DNA of 64,000 nucleotides from Endothia cerciana (taxonomy: Eukaryota > Ascomycota > Sordariomycetes > Diaporthales > Cryphonectriaceae): assembly GCA_026119935.1 (NCBI GenBank), contig JALRMH010000023.1, forward strand, positions 186,001 to 250,000, written 5' to 3'. Position numbers and translations under genes: made by a program. The stretch's first letter is position 1; every line of letters begins with the position of its first letter. The notes under the pieces are model-generated. The model was not told the DNA's origin. It saw nothing but the letters and a program-made list of their open reading frames with translations, and did not search any database. Positions 10,480 through 21,240 of this stretch are shown here, one piece after another.

Positions 10480-11670
10480 ATGCGATTCAGTCTATATACC
10501 TTCACAGCGGCGTTGCCGCTGGTGGCCCGACCGGCACTGGGGGTTACATGGCCGGCCCCCCAGGACACGAAAGGCGGCGCCCTGGCGGGCATCCGCGACC
10601 CTTCCCTCATCAGGCGGGCATCGGACGGGCAGTACTTCCTCTTCGGCACCATGGGCAACGGCACGGTGCACACGGCGCCCAGCATACACGGCCCGTGGAC
10701 GAGGAAAGCGGGCGGCGCGCTCGATGTGGCCCAGACGGTCGTGGCGCCGCAGGTGTACGGTGTCGACGGGACGTACTACATGTACTACTCGCAGCACACC
10801 GGCCAGGTCTCGGACTGGTACTTTACCGCCAACATCCACGTCGCCAGCTCGGCGACCATGGAGCAGGGCTCGTGGACGCAGCATGGGCAGCTGGACGTCC
10901 CGCTGAACAACCAGAGGCTGGCAAACCATGTGTCAACTGACGGGTACAATGTCCTCGACGCATCTCTCCTGGTCGTCAACGGCACGGAGGACAAGTATTA
11001 CCTCTCATTCGGATCCTACTATACCGGCCTGTACCAGACAGCCCTGACAACCCCGGACAACATGACGGCCAATGCCACCGTGGAGGGCATGAACCATCTC
11101 GAGTACAACTCGACCGGCGGACACTCGACAGAGGGCAGTTTCCAGTTTGCCTGGCCGACCGACGGCTCTGCGCCGACAAGGTACTACCTCTTCTTCAGCA
11201 GCGGGCAGTGCTGCAAGTTCAACACCATGGGGTTACCACCGGCAGGGGACGAGTACAAGATCATGGTGTGCCGATCTGATAACCCGACCGGCCCGTTTAC
11301 GGATGCTGACGGGAAGAACTGCCTGACTGAGAACGGAGGCACGATGGTGCTGGGCAGCCACGACTCCGTGTACGCGCCAGGGGGCCAGGGCGTGATGTAC
11401 AGCGACGAGATTAACAGTGTCGTCCTGTACTATCATTACACGCCAGCAGCCAGCGGGAAACCGGACTTGAGTGTCGGCGACGCGGGAGCGCGGTTCGGAT
11501 GGAATGAGCTGAGCTTTGACAAGGAGGGCTGGGAGGGCTGGCCGGTTATTACGGCTGCCACGGGCGATGTATCGACGGCGGCAGCGGATGCGACGACGGG
11601 CGGAAAAATGACAGTGCAGACGAGTGGTGCCCGCAGGCGCTTGAGTCATCCGTGGGATTTTCTGTGGTGA
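10480..11670 (+). CDS. Secreted GH43 family arabinan endo-1,5-alpha-L-arabinosidase-like enzyme
   Basis: Intronless, 396 residues. Residues 1-21 form a signal peptide (MRFSLYTFTAALPLVARPA). The five-bladed propeller glycosidase fold of GH43 is indicated by three acidic motifs: 'GIRDPSLI' (D40, base), 'NVLDASLL' (D160, pKa modulator) and 'HSTEGSFQF' (E218, acid). 'YAPGGQGV' later in the protein matches the GPGH-type region of endo-arabinanases. N-glycosylation sequons (NGT, NAT, NST) fit secretion. Residues after ~355 are a low-complexity Thr/Ala tail with no domain. Family knowledge predicts cleavage of arabinan side chains of pectin. Some related subfamilies act on other arabinosides, so substrate is inferred. 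Confidence 0.85.
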   Translation: MRFSLYTFTAALPLVARPALGVTWPAPQDTKGGALAGIRDPSLIRRASDGQYFLFGTMGNGTVHTAPSIHGPWTRKAGGALDVAQTVVAPQVYGVDGTYYMYYSQHTGQVSDWYFTANIHVASSATMEQGSWTQHGQLDVPLNNQRLANHVSTDGYNVLDASLLVVNGTEDKYYLSFGSYYTGLYQTALTTPDNMTANATVEGMNHLEYNSTGGHSTEGSFQFAWPTDGSAPTRYYLFFSSGQCCKFNTMGLPPAGDEYKIMVCRSDNPTGPFTDADGKNCLTENGGTMVLGSHDSVYAPGGQGVMYSDEINSVVLYYHYTPAASGKPDLSVGDAGARFGWNELSFDKEGWEGWPVITAATGDVSTAAADATTGGKMTVQTSGARRRLSHPWDFLW

Positions 11671-11842
11671 GAGACGGCTCCTGTACAGGATATGGTCTAG
11701 GGGGGTCCGGCGCGCTCGGTGATTTCGGTAGACTTTGCTTTTCGGAAAGGAGCCATGATACCCGTCTGTTCAAGGAGGAACATTGTCCCTTTAGTAGCCC
11801 CTTGTGCTGGGTATTTGGCATGACGACGTTGTATGGACGGTC

Positions 11843-12685
11843 TTATGGCAGTCTGTTTCCAGATCGAGTTGCCTGGCCCACCAGGGAGCCAGTCGTATCC
11901 TCAGCATACCGCCTGTACGCCTCGACATACTTGTCATCCGTCGACGTGGTGTCCTTGACGCTCTGCCTGTCGAGGATCGCATCGTACCACTTCTGCCACC
12001 TCTCCCAGGTCTCGTCATCCTGCTTCTTCGCCTCCTCAATGCCCACACCCCCAGGCTTGTAATGATCGATCAGGAACAGCCGGCGGGCCCAGGGCGCGAG
12101 CATAACATCAACCAGGCTGAACCTCTGGCCCAGGAACCACGGCCCACTACCGTCCATCTCCTTGACCCATGCCTCTATGTTTCCCAGGAACTCCTTCCGG
12201 GCGTCCTCGATGGTGTAGGCCTTGTCCGGTGTATGCTGAATCATCTTATAGAAACCTGGTACAATCTTGGTGCCGACATGATCGATCCACAGCCGACATC
12301 TTGCGCGCTCGTACACATCCTCAGGCAACAACCTCGGGCCGTGTTCCCTCTCGTCTATGTATGCCTCATCCAGATACTCGCACAGCACGACGCTCTCGTA
12401 AAGAGGCTTCTGTCGCTTCCCCTCGGCGTCCACCGGCACCGCCAGCGTGGGCACCAGGCCCCGCGGGTTGAGGGCCAGAAACTCGGGGGCCTTATGGTAG
12501 GGGTTGACCTCCACGTACTGGTGCGGGATCTTCTTCTCGTGGAGCGTGATCCATGAGCGCTGGACGAACGGGCAGAACCACCCGCCGTAGAGCTTGAGGG
12601 GGTGTTCAGCGTCGTGCGCGGCTGCGAACTTGGCTGCCAGGCCAGAGGTGTGTGGTTCCAGGCTCGTGTCGACTGAGTTTGGCAT
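11843..12685 (-). CDS. Glutathione S-transferase, omega class-like
   Basis: 280 residues from the ATG at 12685; an upstream in-frame ATG at 12754 would add 23 residues of poor quality. The N-terminal thioredoxin fold carries 'LYGGWFCPFVQRSW' with C38 as the omega-type catalytic Cys in a CPF motif. 'PRGLVPTLAV' holds the conserved cis-proline, and 'LYESVVLCEYLDEAY' the E-S motif that binds the glutathione gamma-glutamyl group. The helical C-terminal domain includes 'GPWFLGQRFSLVDVMLAPW', the N-capping S-x-x-D motif. Omega-class enzymes carry out deglutathionylation and dehydroascorbate reduction rather than classical conjugation. Cytosolic, no targeting signal visible. It diverges from SKI6 across a 474-nt region. 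Confidence 0.88.
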   Translation of the reverse strand: MPNSVDTSLEPHTSGLAAKFAAAHDAEHPLKLYGGWFCPFVQRSWITLHEKKIPHQYVEVNPYHKAPEFLALNPRGLVPTLAVPVDAEGKRQKPLYESVVLCEYLDEAYIDEREHGPRLLPEDVYERARCRLWIDHVGTKIVPGFYKMIQHTPDKAYTIEDARKEFLGNIEAWVKEMDGSGPWFLGQRFSLVDVMLAPWARRLFLIDHYKPGGVGIEEAKKQDDETWERWQKWYDAILDRQSVKDTTSTDDKYVEAYRRYAEDTTGSLVGQATRSGNRLP

Positions 12686-13159
12686 TTTGTAAGTGGTATG
12701 GGGTCTCTGGTAGATCAGCCGACTCAGAAGGGCGAGTCTTGAGGACATGAGCATATGATAGGGAAAAGTAAGAGTGAGTTAGATGAGGTTAGGTAATGTT
12801 CAAGAGCCTCCTTCCAGCAAGACGTCATCATAACCGACTCCCCCTCCCCTTACCCTGGGCTGTGAGTTGTGCTGGACATACTGAGTAATGTAGTGTTGGG
12901 ACCCCTGTCGCCAATTGACACACTTGCATATGTATGCCCCTCCAAAATTTCCATCGAGCTTTAAGGAGCTCATACCAAGCTGAACCTCTGCGACGGACAA
13001 ACGACAACCAGAGCAATCCGAGCACTCGTTACCCTCGACCAGCCAGGTACAGCCGACTATACCTTTGCGCCACCCCAGATTCACACGACAGCGTACATCC
13101 CAAACCCGTCTCCCCCCGCCCCCCCCCCCCAAACCAACAGGAACGAAGGAAGAAGAAAA
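12686..13159. promoter_or_regulatory. Divergent promoter region, GST / SKI6
   Basis: 474 nt between divergent start codons. Contains a CCAAT-type word (gccaatt near 12910) and a C-rich tract at about 13105-13130 in the SKI6 leader. No defined TATA box. Confidence 0.4.
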
Positions 13160-14100
13160 ATGCCACTCGACACCTCCTCCTACTCCCTCGCCCTGCTCCG
13201 CGTCGACGGCCGCCGCTGGAACGAGCTGCGCAGGTGCCACGCGCAGATACGTACGCAGGCCGCCGCCGATGGCTCCAGCTACCTGGAGATGGGCAACACG
13301 AAGGTGATGTGCGTCCTGACGGGCCCCACCGACCAACAAGCCGCGCGGCGCGCCCTCGGCGGCGGCGGCGGCGGCGCGGGCCAGAGGTCCGAGCAGGAGA
13401 AGGAGGCGGAGGTCGCGGTCGGCATTGTGATCGCGGGGTTCAGCTCGGTGGATCGGAAGCGGAGGGGCCGAAACGACAAGTAAGCTTGCACTTCCCAGAG
13501 GCTGGCAATGGGAAGGAGATACGGGGTGAAGAGAGGGTTTATCCTGTCTGGCTAACGAGGGCAATCTGAAAAAAAAAAAACAGGCGCATCTCTGAGATGC
13601 AGTCCACAATCTCGCACGCCCTCTCCTCGACCCTCCACACGCATCTCTACCCCTACAGCACGATCACGTTCTCGCTGCACGTCCTCTCGCAGGACGGCAG
13701 CCTCCTTGCCTGCCTGCTCAACGCGTGCACGCTCGCGGCGATCGACGCCGGTATACCCATGACGGACTACATCGCGGCCTGCACGGCCGGGTCTACGTCG
13801 ACATATGCCGCGAACGACGAGGGCGCCGATCCGCTGCTGGACCTGAACCACCAGGAGGAACAGGAGCTGCCGAGCCTGACGGTCGCGACGCTGGGCACGA
13901 GTGACAGAGTGGTGGTGCTGGTGTGCGAGAGCCGCGTGCAGGTGGGGAGGCTGGAGGGGATGTTGGCGGTTGGTGTGGACGGGTGTAAGAAGGTGCGGAC
14001 GATACTGGATGATGTGGTACGGGAGAAGGGGGCGAGGATGATGAGGGAGGGCGTCATCGAGAGGGGTGCAGGACTGGGTGATACGGACCTCGACGGTTGA
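13160..14100 (+). CDS. SKI6: Exosome complex subunit Rrp41 (Ski6), RNase PH fold
   Basis: Exons 13160-13479 and 13584-14100 (278 residues); the intron starts GTAAGC and ends in a poly-A then CAG, an unusual purine-rich 3' end. Motifs: 'LLRVDGRRWNELRRCHAQI' and 'DGSSYLEMGNTKVMCVLTG' (RNase PH N-terminus with the RRDGR-like element), 'SLLACLLNACTLAAIDAGIPM' and 'VLVCESRVQVGRLEGML'. In eukaryotes this subunit is part of the nine-subunit ring that feeds RNA to Rrp44/Rrp6 for 3'-5' decay and rRNA processing; the ring itself is catalytically silent in fungi and animals. Two insertions stand out: a Gly-rich acidic stretch (~residues 66-85) and a loop of acidic and Leu residues around 180-195. It converges on PDI. 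Confidence 0.92.
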
Positions 14101-14311
14101 TGCCGTCGAAACCCGAGCACGAGGCACGAGGAGACGTCGACTCACGATACCCGGACTTTACGAACAGGAAAATGAGAGGTGAGAAAACGCCTTGATTGTC
14201 CTTTCTCGACTATTCTTTTTCATTTCCGACAACCTCTCGATTGCGTAAAACCTCAAAAGTAACGATTCCATACGCCTGCTGACCTGTGTGAACGAGCAGG
14301 AAAAAAATCAA

Positions 14312-15994
14312 TTAGAGCTCGTCCTTGGCGTGAGCCTCACCCGTCGGCGTCTCCGCCTCGGTCTCCTTCTGCACAGTGGGATCCGCACCGCTCTGGGGCG
14401 TCGGCTCTTCTGTGGTGCTGTCCGAAACACTCTCGGCATCGGGGGTGATGTCAGCCTCGGGTGGTGTGGTCGCGGTGTCAGCAGCCTCACTCGGGGTCGC
14501 CTCAGGGGTAGGCTCTGATGACGCCTCGGGGGTCGCCTCAGTCGCCGACTCCGGGGTCTCCTCGACCTCGACCACAACGCCGTCGGGAAGCTTACGCTTG
14601 ACACCCTCGCTCATCCGGATCTGGTCAATCCAGCTCTCAATACCCTCGTGGCCATAATCACCCCCCTCGTACAATCTCCACCAGCCGCGGCGCGCATTTA
14701 TCGCCACCACGTGGGTCTCGCCTCGGGAAAGATCAAGGGCCTTGAGCAGGTCTGCAGAGTGGCCATCCTCAATGTGAACCTCGTACATCGGGAACAGTTT
14801 GCGCTTGCTCTGGGCGTGCTTGTGGGAAAGCTCCGCAAGCGCAGCGAGCGCCTTTTCGGCCTCAGGGCTGCGGTCCTCCTTGGGGACAAAAGCGAGGAGA
14901 CAGGTGTGCGCCTTCGACGAGAGGCAATTCTTTGAGAGCTTCTCACCCTCATTGATGATCGGAATCGGCAGGGGTCCCTCGAAGACAACGGGCTTCTGGA
15001 TGTTGGCATCGTCGATTGGTTCGGTGGTCTTCTCCTCGGCCTCGCCAGATGGCTCGGACTCAGCTGTGGCAGCGGGCTTCTTGGGCGTGGAGGACTTGCT
15101 CCTCGGCTTCTTAGGGGCCGGGTCAGGGTTGGGCGATGCGACCTGGGACAGGAACTGGGCCATGGCCTCCTTCTTAAGGTCGCCATCGTAGACAATGCCG
15201 TCCTTGTCGCCACCTGGCAGCAAGACCAGGGTCGGGAAGTTCTCGATACCGAACATCTCCACCGCGTTCTTCTGTGTGTTCCGAACCTGTCCCACCGTAA
15301 TGACATCCAGGAAGTCAATGGCAATGCTCTTCAACAACGCGCTCGTAGTGCCCTTCTCGGTGAACAAGAGCGCCTTGGCCGACTCGTTCTTGTTGGACAG
15401 GAACTCGTCGATGTCCTTGTCGCTGACCCGCTTGACATGGTTGTTGATCTTGTCCACGACCGCCTCCACAATGGCCTTGGCCGTACGCTGGCCCTGATAG
15501 TCCTCCACGACGGGTTTCCCCTTCTTGGAGCCAGGGCGGACGATCTTCAGGGTGGGGAAGCCCTGGACGCCAAATTGGCCGCAGAGTGACTTGTTGGCAT
15601 CATCATCGCAGTTGACGGCGGCGACCTTGGCCAGGCCGTCAAGGTTCTTGGCGGCTTTCTCGTAGGCAGGCTTGAGGTTCTGGCAGTGGCCGCACCAGGG
15701 GGCGTAGAACTCGACGACCTGGAGGCAAGAGCGGGCACGTCAGCTTCTTATAAATCGAGCAACGGGTTGCAGGGAAGGGCGAGGGGGGTAACAGAGGTCA
15801 GGCTCGGGGAGGACCCTAGCGCGTCAGGTCTGGTGTGCTCTTACGGAGGTGTAGTTGGACTTGGCGATCAGGCTGTCGTAGTTCTTGGAGTCGACCTGCA
15901 AGACAGGCGAGCTCGAGAGATACAGACTGGCATCGACAACTGGCGCGACGGCCAGCACGACCGCTGCGACGGTAGAAAGAGCGGGGCAATGCAT
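14312..15994 (-). CDS. ER protein disulfide isomerase-related protein with C-terminal KDEL
   Basis: Exons 15845-15994 and 14312-15718 (518 residues; intron GTAAGA...CAG). Residues 1-23 form a signal peptide. The first thioredoxin domain carries 'EFYAPWCGHCQNLKPAY' with the CGHC active site. A second, inactive thioredoxin-like domain follows ('ITVGQVRNTQKNAVEMFGI', 'NFPTLVLLPGG'). Then comes a charged linker and a further domain ending in 'LPDGVVVEVEETPE'. The last ~75 residues are a Glu/Thr/Pro-rich low-complexity tail ending in AKDEL, an ER-retrieval signal; many fungi use HDEL. With one active CGHC domain it resembles Mpd1/PDIA6-like proteins rather than classical two-domain PDI. Role: disulfide formation and isomerisation in secretory proteins. 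A UPRE-like site lies 277 nt upstream. Confidence 0.9.
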
Positions 15995-16743
15995 GTTGGC
16001 TGTCTATGGGGACAGAGCCGTTCTCTTCGCGTTAGTTCGAAGGACGGGGGCGCCTTGCAGGTGCAAAGGGACGATCGCGGTGATGAGGAGATTCAAAACG
16101 AGGCCTGGGAAGACAGACTTCAAAAAACAGGGAGAGACATGTCCAGCTGGCCAAATGTCCCAAGTAGAGTCGACAAACGACAGTCACGGCCTCGGAGTTG
16201 TTGTCAAGTTTCCAAGGCGAAGGTGAGCCTAGATGTTATATCAAGGTGGCACGCCGTTGTTCGAAAAGGCCAGCGTGGTTGAAATCCAGATGCATCTCCC
16301 TCTGGCCTCGTTTACACGCGGGGCGCGGGACAAGAGCTTCCTTCTAGAATCAGCCGTTCCAAATGCGACGCTGGTCTGGGGTAGTTCAGGCGCTAACACT
16401 GAGCTTAAGCCACCTGTGGCCCTGAGCCCCTACTGACTAGCGCCTGGGGGGGGGCCCTGCAGCAAGGGGTTCCTGACACCTCCACACGGTTGTGCAATGG
16501 AAGTCGTAGTGGGTGTGGCGTCACGGAAACGCCCTCTGAAGTTGCTTGCCCTGCTTGCCAACGTAGCTAGCTGCCTTGGATGATCTACTCGCCGTCCTGA
16601 TTGATCACCACCGCCAGCCCCTCTCGTCTCCCTCTCATCTCTGGTTTCGTGATCCTGCGTCGGAACAGACCCCGTCACCTTGAACCCTCACGAATCAGGT
16701 CGAGGAGCCGAACGAGCAGACGTCCCAGGCAAATACCGCAAGC
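15995..16743. other. Divergent intergenic region, PDI / VTA1
   Basis: 749 nt between divergent starts. Apart from the UPRE-like site at 16269-16279 I see no gene or RNA in it. Confidence 0.45.
16269..16279 (+). promoter_or_regulatory. UPRE-like element in the PDI promoter
   Basis: GGCCAGCGTGG contains the CAGCGTG core of the unfolded-protein-response element bound by Hac1/HacA. It lies about 275 nt upstream of the PDI start. PDI genes are standard UPR targets, so position and target agree. A 7-nt core can occur by chance. Confidence 0.38.
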
Positions 16744-18189
16744 ATGGCGGACGCGGTGCCTCAGGCCTTGAAGGGCGCCGACATCAGCCTCTACAAGGCG
16801 GCGACGAGGGGTGCTCAACTGCAGACTGTCAAGCCCATCATCGCATATTGGTGTACGTATTTACCAGTTTCGAACAGGGCCAAAGGAAGGCCGGGAGCTG
16901 ACCGGATGATGCAGGCGAGTACTGGGTAGTCAACCAGATCCTGGCGAGAAAAATCCACAGCAGTGATGCCGACATACTAAACTATACAACGGGGTTGATG
17001 GACAAGCTGGAACAGGTATACTCACTCCTTCCTGTCTGCTACCGGTGTGTCTTGTGGCCGGCCCGGAATCGCGCGCTGACGTTCATCCGCCCAACAGGCC
17101 AAGAACGAGTACGCAAACGAGGATGCCATCACGGACGATACCGCGGCCCAGGCCTATGTCGAGCAGTTTGCCCAAGAGACTCTGGACAGGGCAGAACGGG
17201 TCATCAAGGCCAACAAGGTCACCCTGCAGACCGCGAGCACCTTCGACGCTTCCCTGACCTTCTTTAACCTGGTCAACATCTGGGGGCCTCCAGACAACGA
17301 GACACAACAGAAGATCAAATACGCCAAATGGAACGCAGCCCGCATCACCAAGGCTATAAAGGAAGGAAAGGATCCAAACGAAACAAATCCCAAGAAGGAG
17401 GATCTACCTGTTCAAAAGCCGGCCCCAGATCCCACTGATCCCGAGGTCCATGACCTGGGCAGTCTGGGCTCGTCGACGGCACCAAAAGCAGCGACGGTGG
17501 AGGATGCGCCAGACACAGACCTCGGGAGAGATTCTAGGGGTGTGTCGCTGCCTCAAAGCCCTGCCACCGCAGCTGTGCCCCCATCCGTGCCAGACGACGG
17601 AGACTTGAAGCTCCCCAGTGCGCCTGGATACGGAGAGGATACAGCAACAACTTCTCAGCCAGGGTATTTTGACCCTCCGCCGTCCCTTCCGTCTCCGATT
17701 TCACCGCCGGTGGAGGATCCAGTGAACTACAACTACACACCAGACGCGGACGCTCCATCTGCGCCTGCGAGCTGGTCGCCGGCGCCCCCTCCACCCGCGT
17801 CATCCTTCTCACCCCCTACCGGCCCATCGGCACCACCTGCAGGTCCTGCTACATTTGCAACATCTTACTCGCCGGCTTCGGCAGTTGCACCTCCGCCAGT
17901 CTCGCCCCGTTCAAACTCAACTCTTGCAAATATAGCTACGCCGGCTAATGTTTCTCGTCCTGTCGCCCCTCCATCGACCAGCCCTGTGGGTTCGAATGTG
18001 GCCACATCCGCTCCTGGTGGGTTTAGTCAGGTGCCCCAGCAGGTCACCGGGAACTTCGTGGCCGATGATATGGCAATGTCGCAGGCCCAGAAGCATGCGC
18101 GATGGGCGATATCTGCGCTGAATTTCGAAGATGTGCCGACTGCCGTCAGAGAGCTGCGCCGCGCACTAGAAACCCTGGGCGCCACGTGA
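16744..18189 (+). CDS. VTA1: Vacuolar sorting protein Vta1 (LIP5), Vps4 activator
   Basis: Exons 16744-16852, 16915-17015 and 17098-18189 (433 residues). The N-terminal double-MIT domain contains 'KPIIAYWCEYWVVNQIL', a hallmark of Vta1, recreated only by the first splice. 'LVNIWGPPDNETQQKIKYAK' continues the same domain. Residues ~180-375 are a Pro/Ser/Ala-rich disordered linker. The C-terminal 'AQKHARWAISALNFEDVPTA' region with 'VRELRRALETLG' is the VSL domain that dimerises and binds the AAA ATPase Vps4. In yeast Vta1 stimulates Vps4 to disassemble ESCRT-III at endosomes, needed for multivesicular body sorting. Length is longer than yeast (330) because of the linker, as usual in filamentous fungi. 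Confidence 0.95.
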
Positions 18190-19318
18190 ACATTTACGTT
18201 TGTCAGATCTGTGTTTCGTTCCAACCGCCAAGATTGCGACCACGCAAATCTGTACCTAGGACAGCCCACGCGGCCTCATTTTGTCTAATATGAGCATAGA
18301 ATGGAGTTGGGGCCATCCGTTGCCGAATCGAATATCAACGACCATTTTTCCCAGCAGTCCGACTCCTTGCATCCAATGCGCGTGCGGACGGAGTGGGATC
18401 TAAACCAGCTCCCTCGCCAGTGGTCCTCCAGTGTGGAATTGACGTATCCCCATGTGTCTGACCAAATCGGGCCACCCAAAACGATCCATCGTGGCCGTTG
18501 AACGAGTTCGGAACTTTGCGCGGCAGCCCTGCTCGGGGCGTTCTTGGCCACGGTGCTGTGGTCTGACCATGGGCCGTATGGTCCCTGTACCTGCATATCG
18601 GGTCCACAACATCCCTCATCCCTTATGCCCGCTTAGATCTCTCTCACGACAATCGTCGGGCTGACCTCGCTGCAGGTGATTGCCTAATCAACACAATCCA
18701 TTCACTTCGGACGAACTCCTCAAGACCATTTCAAGTTCCATTTTAAGCTCAGTTACTAAGTCGTCGTCGAGACCGCCACGCCATCGAGACGGCCCACAAG
18801 AGCGTGGCTAAAGTGCTCATTGTTTGAAGGCGGCCTTTTCAAGTGACTACGGCCGAGGTCTATTCTTAGGTCGCCCACCCCTTTCATCAACCCACATCAG
18901 CACTTTTTTTCCCCCTCGTTGTCTTTTGTTTCCTTTCTGTGAATCTCATGTTCTTCCCTTACGGGGTCAACGATTCGATGTAAGCTTATTACACGAAACA
19001 TACTGGATTTGGAGCGTGAGGTGGAATATTATGGTCATGGCCCCCGGGTCGGTGGGCTGGTCGAGGCGGCCCTCCATGAATATTTACTTTCCAGTATCTC
19101 GAGACAAACTCTTTCTGTCTTCGACACGCTCCCTAGTGTCAGCCTCTGATTTTTACATAAGTATTACCACGTCTTCACGACAATCGTCACTCTCATTTTC
19201 GTTTCATCGGTCATTTCACATCTGACAGACTTCATTTCTCCACGTTCTTGAAGAACAATTTTCCATCCAATCCTTTCTTTTTGCCTTTCTTTTTGCCTTT
19301 CTTTTTTTTATTAAAAAA
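18190..19318. other. Intergenic, promoter of secreted protein
   Basis: About 1.1 kb with no gene. The last ~75 nt before the ATG at 19319 are a pyrimidine-rich tract made of repeated 'ctttctttttgc' words ending in T8 then ATTA7, typical of strongly expressed fungal leaders. Confidence 0.45.
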
Positions 19319-20096
19319 ATGCAGTTCTCTATCCTTGCTCTCCCCCTTGTCGCAGCCCTGGTGGCCGCTATCCCCAATGCCCCCGGTGCGCAGGTCACGC
19401 CTTTTCCCCTCGCGAACAAGCGCGACCTGAACCAGATCACCGTCACCATCGTCAACAGTATGACCGAAGCTCTGAGCACCTCGGCCGCCAGCAACGGGGG
19501 AGACGCTCCTCTTGCGACGGGCGGAGGCTTGGGAACCATGGCAGCCAAGGCGACGGCGACCATTGTGGCGCCGCAGAATTGGAACGGCAACGTCGCCTTC
19601 GGACTGGCCAAATACAGCGCGATGGACGTCCCATCCCTCATCGAGCCCGGCCTGACGCAGGTCAGCGGTTCTTATATGATGGATCTTGATGTGTCCTATG
19701 TGTAAGAACCCAATTTTGCCCCTCAGCCCTTTCCCCGCCCCGCTTCACAAGAGAACAATCTCAAGCTGACTACTCGATAGCAACGGCTACACCGTCTCCA
19801 TCACCTGCACCTGCAACGACGATAACTCTTTCCTGTCGGGCTGTAGCAAGGCTCTCTGGTCGCTGGGCACGTGCGGCCAGGACGGCGAGAAGGACAATAT
19901 TGAGACAGGGTCTTGCTCGAACCCGACAAATGAAGCGTCCGGCAGCGCGACGTCCGCGAGCCCATTCTTCGCGCCCTGCGCCGGCAAGGCCTATACCTTC
20001 CCTAATGACAACGGCGCCAACAGCGAGGGCAAGTGCACTTCGGGCGCTGCGACGTGCTGCGTCGGCACCGAGGCGGATGGATGCCCTTCGACCTAG
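19319..20096 (+). CDS. Small secreted cysteine-rich protein, function unknown
   Basis: Exons 19319-19701 and 19781-20096 (232 residues; GTAAGA...TAG, branch CTGAC). Residues 1-17 are a signal peptide (MQFSILALPLVAALVAA). A 'NKR' near residue 38 is a likely Kex2 processing site, suggesting a short propeptide. The mature part has a Cys-free Thr/Val/Ala-rich half and a C-terminal half with ten cysteines, including 'TCTCNDDNSFLSGCSKALW' and a vicinal CC near the end; five disulfides are possible. I do not recognise the family and see no catalytic motif. Size, secretion, Cys content and pro-site are those of apoplastic effector candidates or cell-surface proteins, which is inference only. Confidence 0.8.
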
Positions 20097-20640
20097 ATGG
20101 GGATTTCCGATAGCCCAGGGTCGGCTAGGATATATATATGGGCGGCCCAACTCACTTCTGCGAGAAGAACGGTTAGCATTGTACGACTATGATTTTGGAT
20201 GGGTTCACGGCCAAATGATGATGATGGTTCATGATGTCCAACGGGTTCACGAGCTTCGGTCTCACTTGGACAGGCGCAATGGACGGGCAAACTGGTTTTT
20301 GGGGCGTCTTTTACTTGCTGGACAAACTCTTCACGACGGTCTTTCTCGCTATTTCGCTTCTTCGAACCTTTCTTCGCGGGTCCCATTAGGGAATTTTCTG
20401 TTTCTCTTCCTGCTGGGGTTGTCTCTGCAGCATACCATCGGAGTTTACCATTTTGATACCACTCCAATAGAACCTCATGCGAACCTCCAAGTTCCTTGAT
20501 CTGACAAATGCTGCTCCTAGTGTGCTGTCCACGTACCCCCCTCGGCCAGACCTACATCAGCTCAGCTGAGTGCTGTGCTTACGTTCACTGATATTCCACG
20601 AGGTGGCCCCGGCCACTTACGCCGGCCGCCCGAATAGGCC
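20097..20640. other. Intergenic, 3' flank of the Cys-rich gene
   Basis: 544 nt between the secreted-protein stop and the gag relic. Holds a TATATATAT stretch near 20130. No supportable gene. Confidence 0.4.
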
Positions 20641-21240
20641 TGCTGCGTGTCTCAAAGCGGGCCCCCTGTCAGCTGGATATTTTCTCATCGGGCTTAGAGG
20701 CGAAGTGCCCTTCTTTTCCGCAGTTGTGGCATTTGTTGTTGCGGCTAACGTTGTTTTTCTTGTTTTTGTCGACGGGTTGCGTCAAGTCCCATAAGGCCAG
20801 CGTAGGTGGGGTAACTTTTATTGTTGTTTTGCCGGGGTTTGTCCCCTGTGTTAAGTTGGTTTCTGAATTTCCATAGTTGACCACTGCCTTCTTCCTTGTT
20901 TTTGTATTCTTGTTCCTGCTTGTGTTCGAACAAGCGGTTATCGATTTTAATAGCTATTGAAATATATTTTGCAAATTCATCTAGTTAGTCTAGTTCAGCT
21001 AGCTTACCCTTAATATCTTCCTTGTGTGACGAACTCGATCTGCGAGCTTGAGTCCTGACATGATCATGTACTGGGGCGAGCCAGGGGTAGGCGGTACATA
21101 GCACAGTGATAATATACAACTGAACCACAAGAACTCTAATTCTTAGCTTTACTTAGTATTGTAATCTATAGCTCTATTTCAATACTTGCTTATATCTTAT
21201 ATATATACATATAAAGGTTAGACTATTATAATATACGCAG
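20641..21240 (-). mobile_element. Decayed Ty3/gypsy-type gag fragment
   Basis: The minus strand encodes pieces of a retrotransposon Gag spread over two frames with stops. One piece has 'FEHKQEQEYKNKEEG' then 'AGLMGLDATRRQKQEK'. The other has a zinc knuckle 'CHNCGKEGHFASKP' in which the fourth ligand (Cys) is replaced by Pro. The order, basic linker then 'LDAT', then CCHC, is that of gypsy Gag. The flank at 21100-21240 is very AT-rich with TATA-like words and could be LTR remnant, but no terminal repeat pair can be shown. No pol genes remain. The A+T enrichment with stop codons fits repeat-induced point mutation, but I did not compute RIP indices. Confidence 0.62.
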
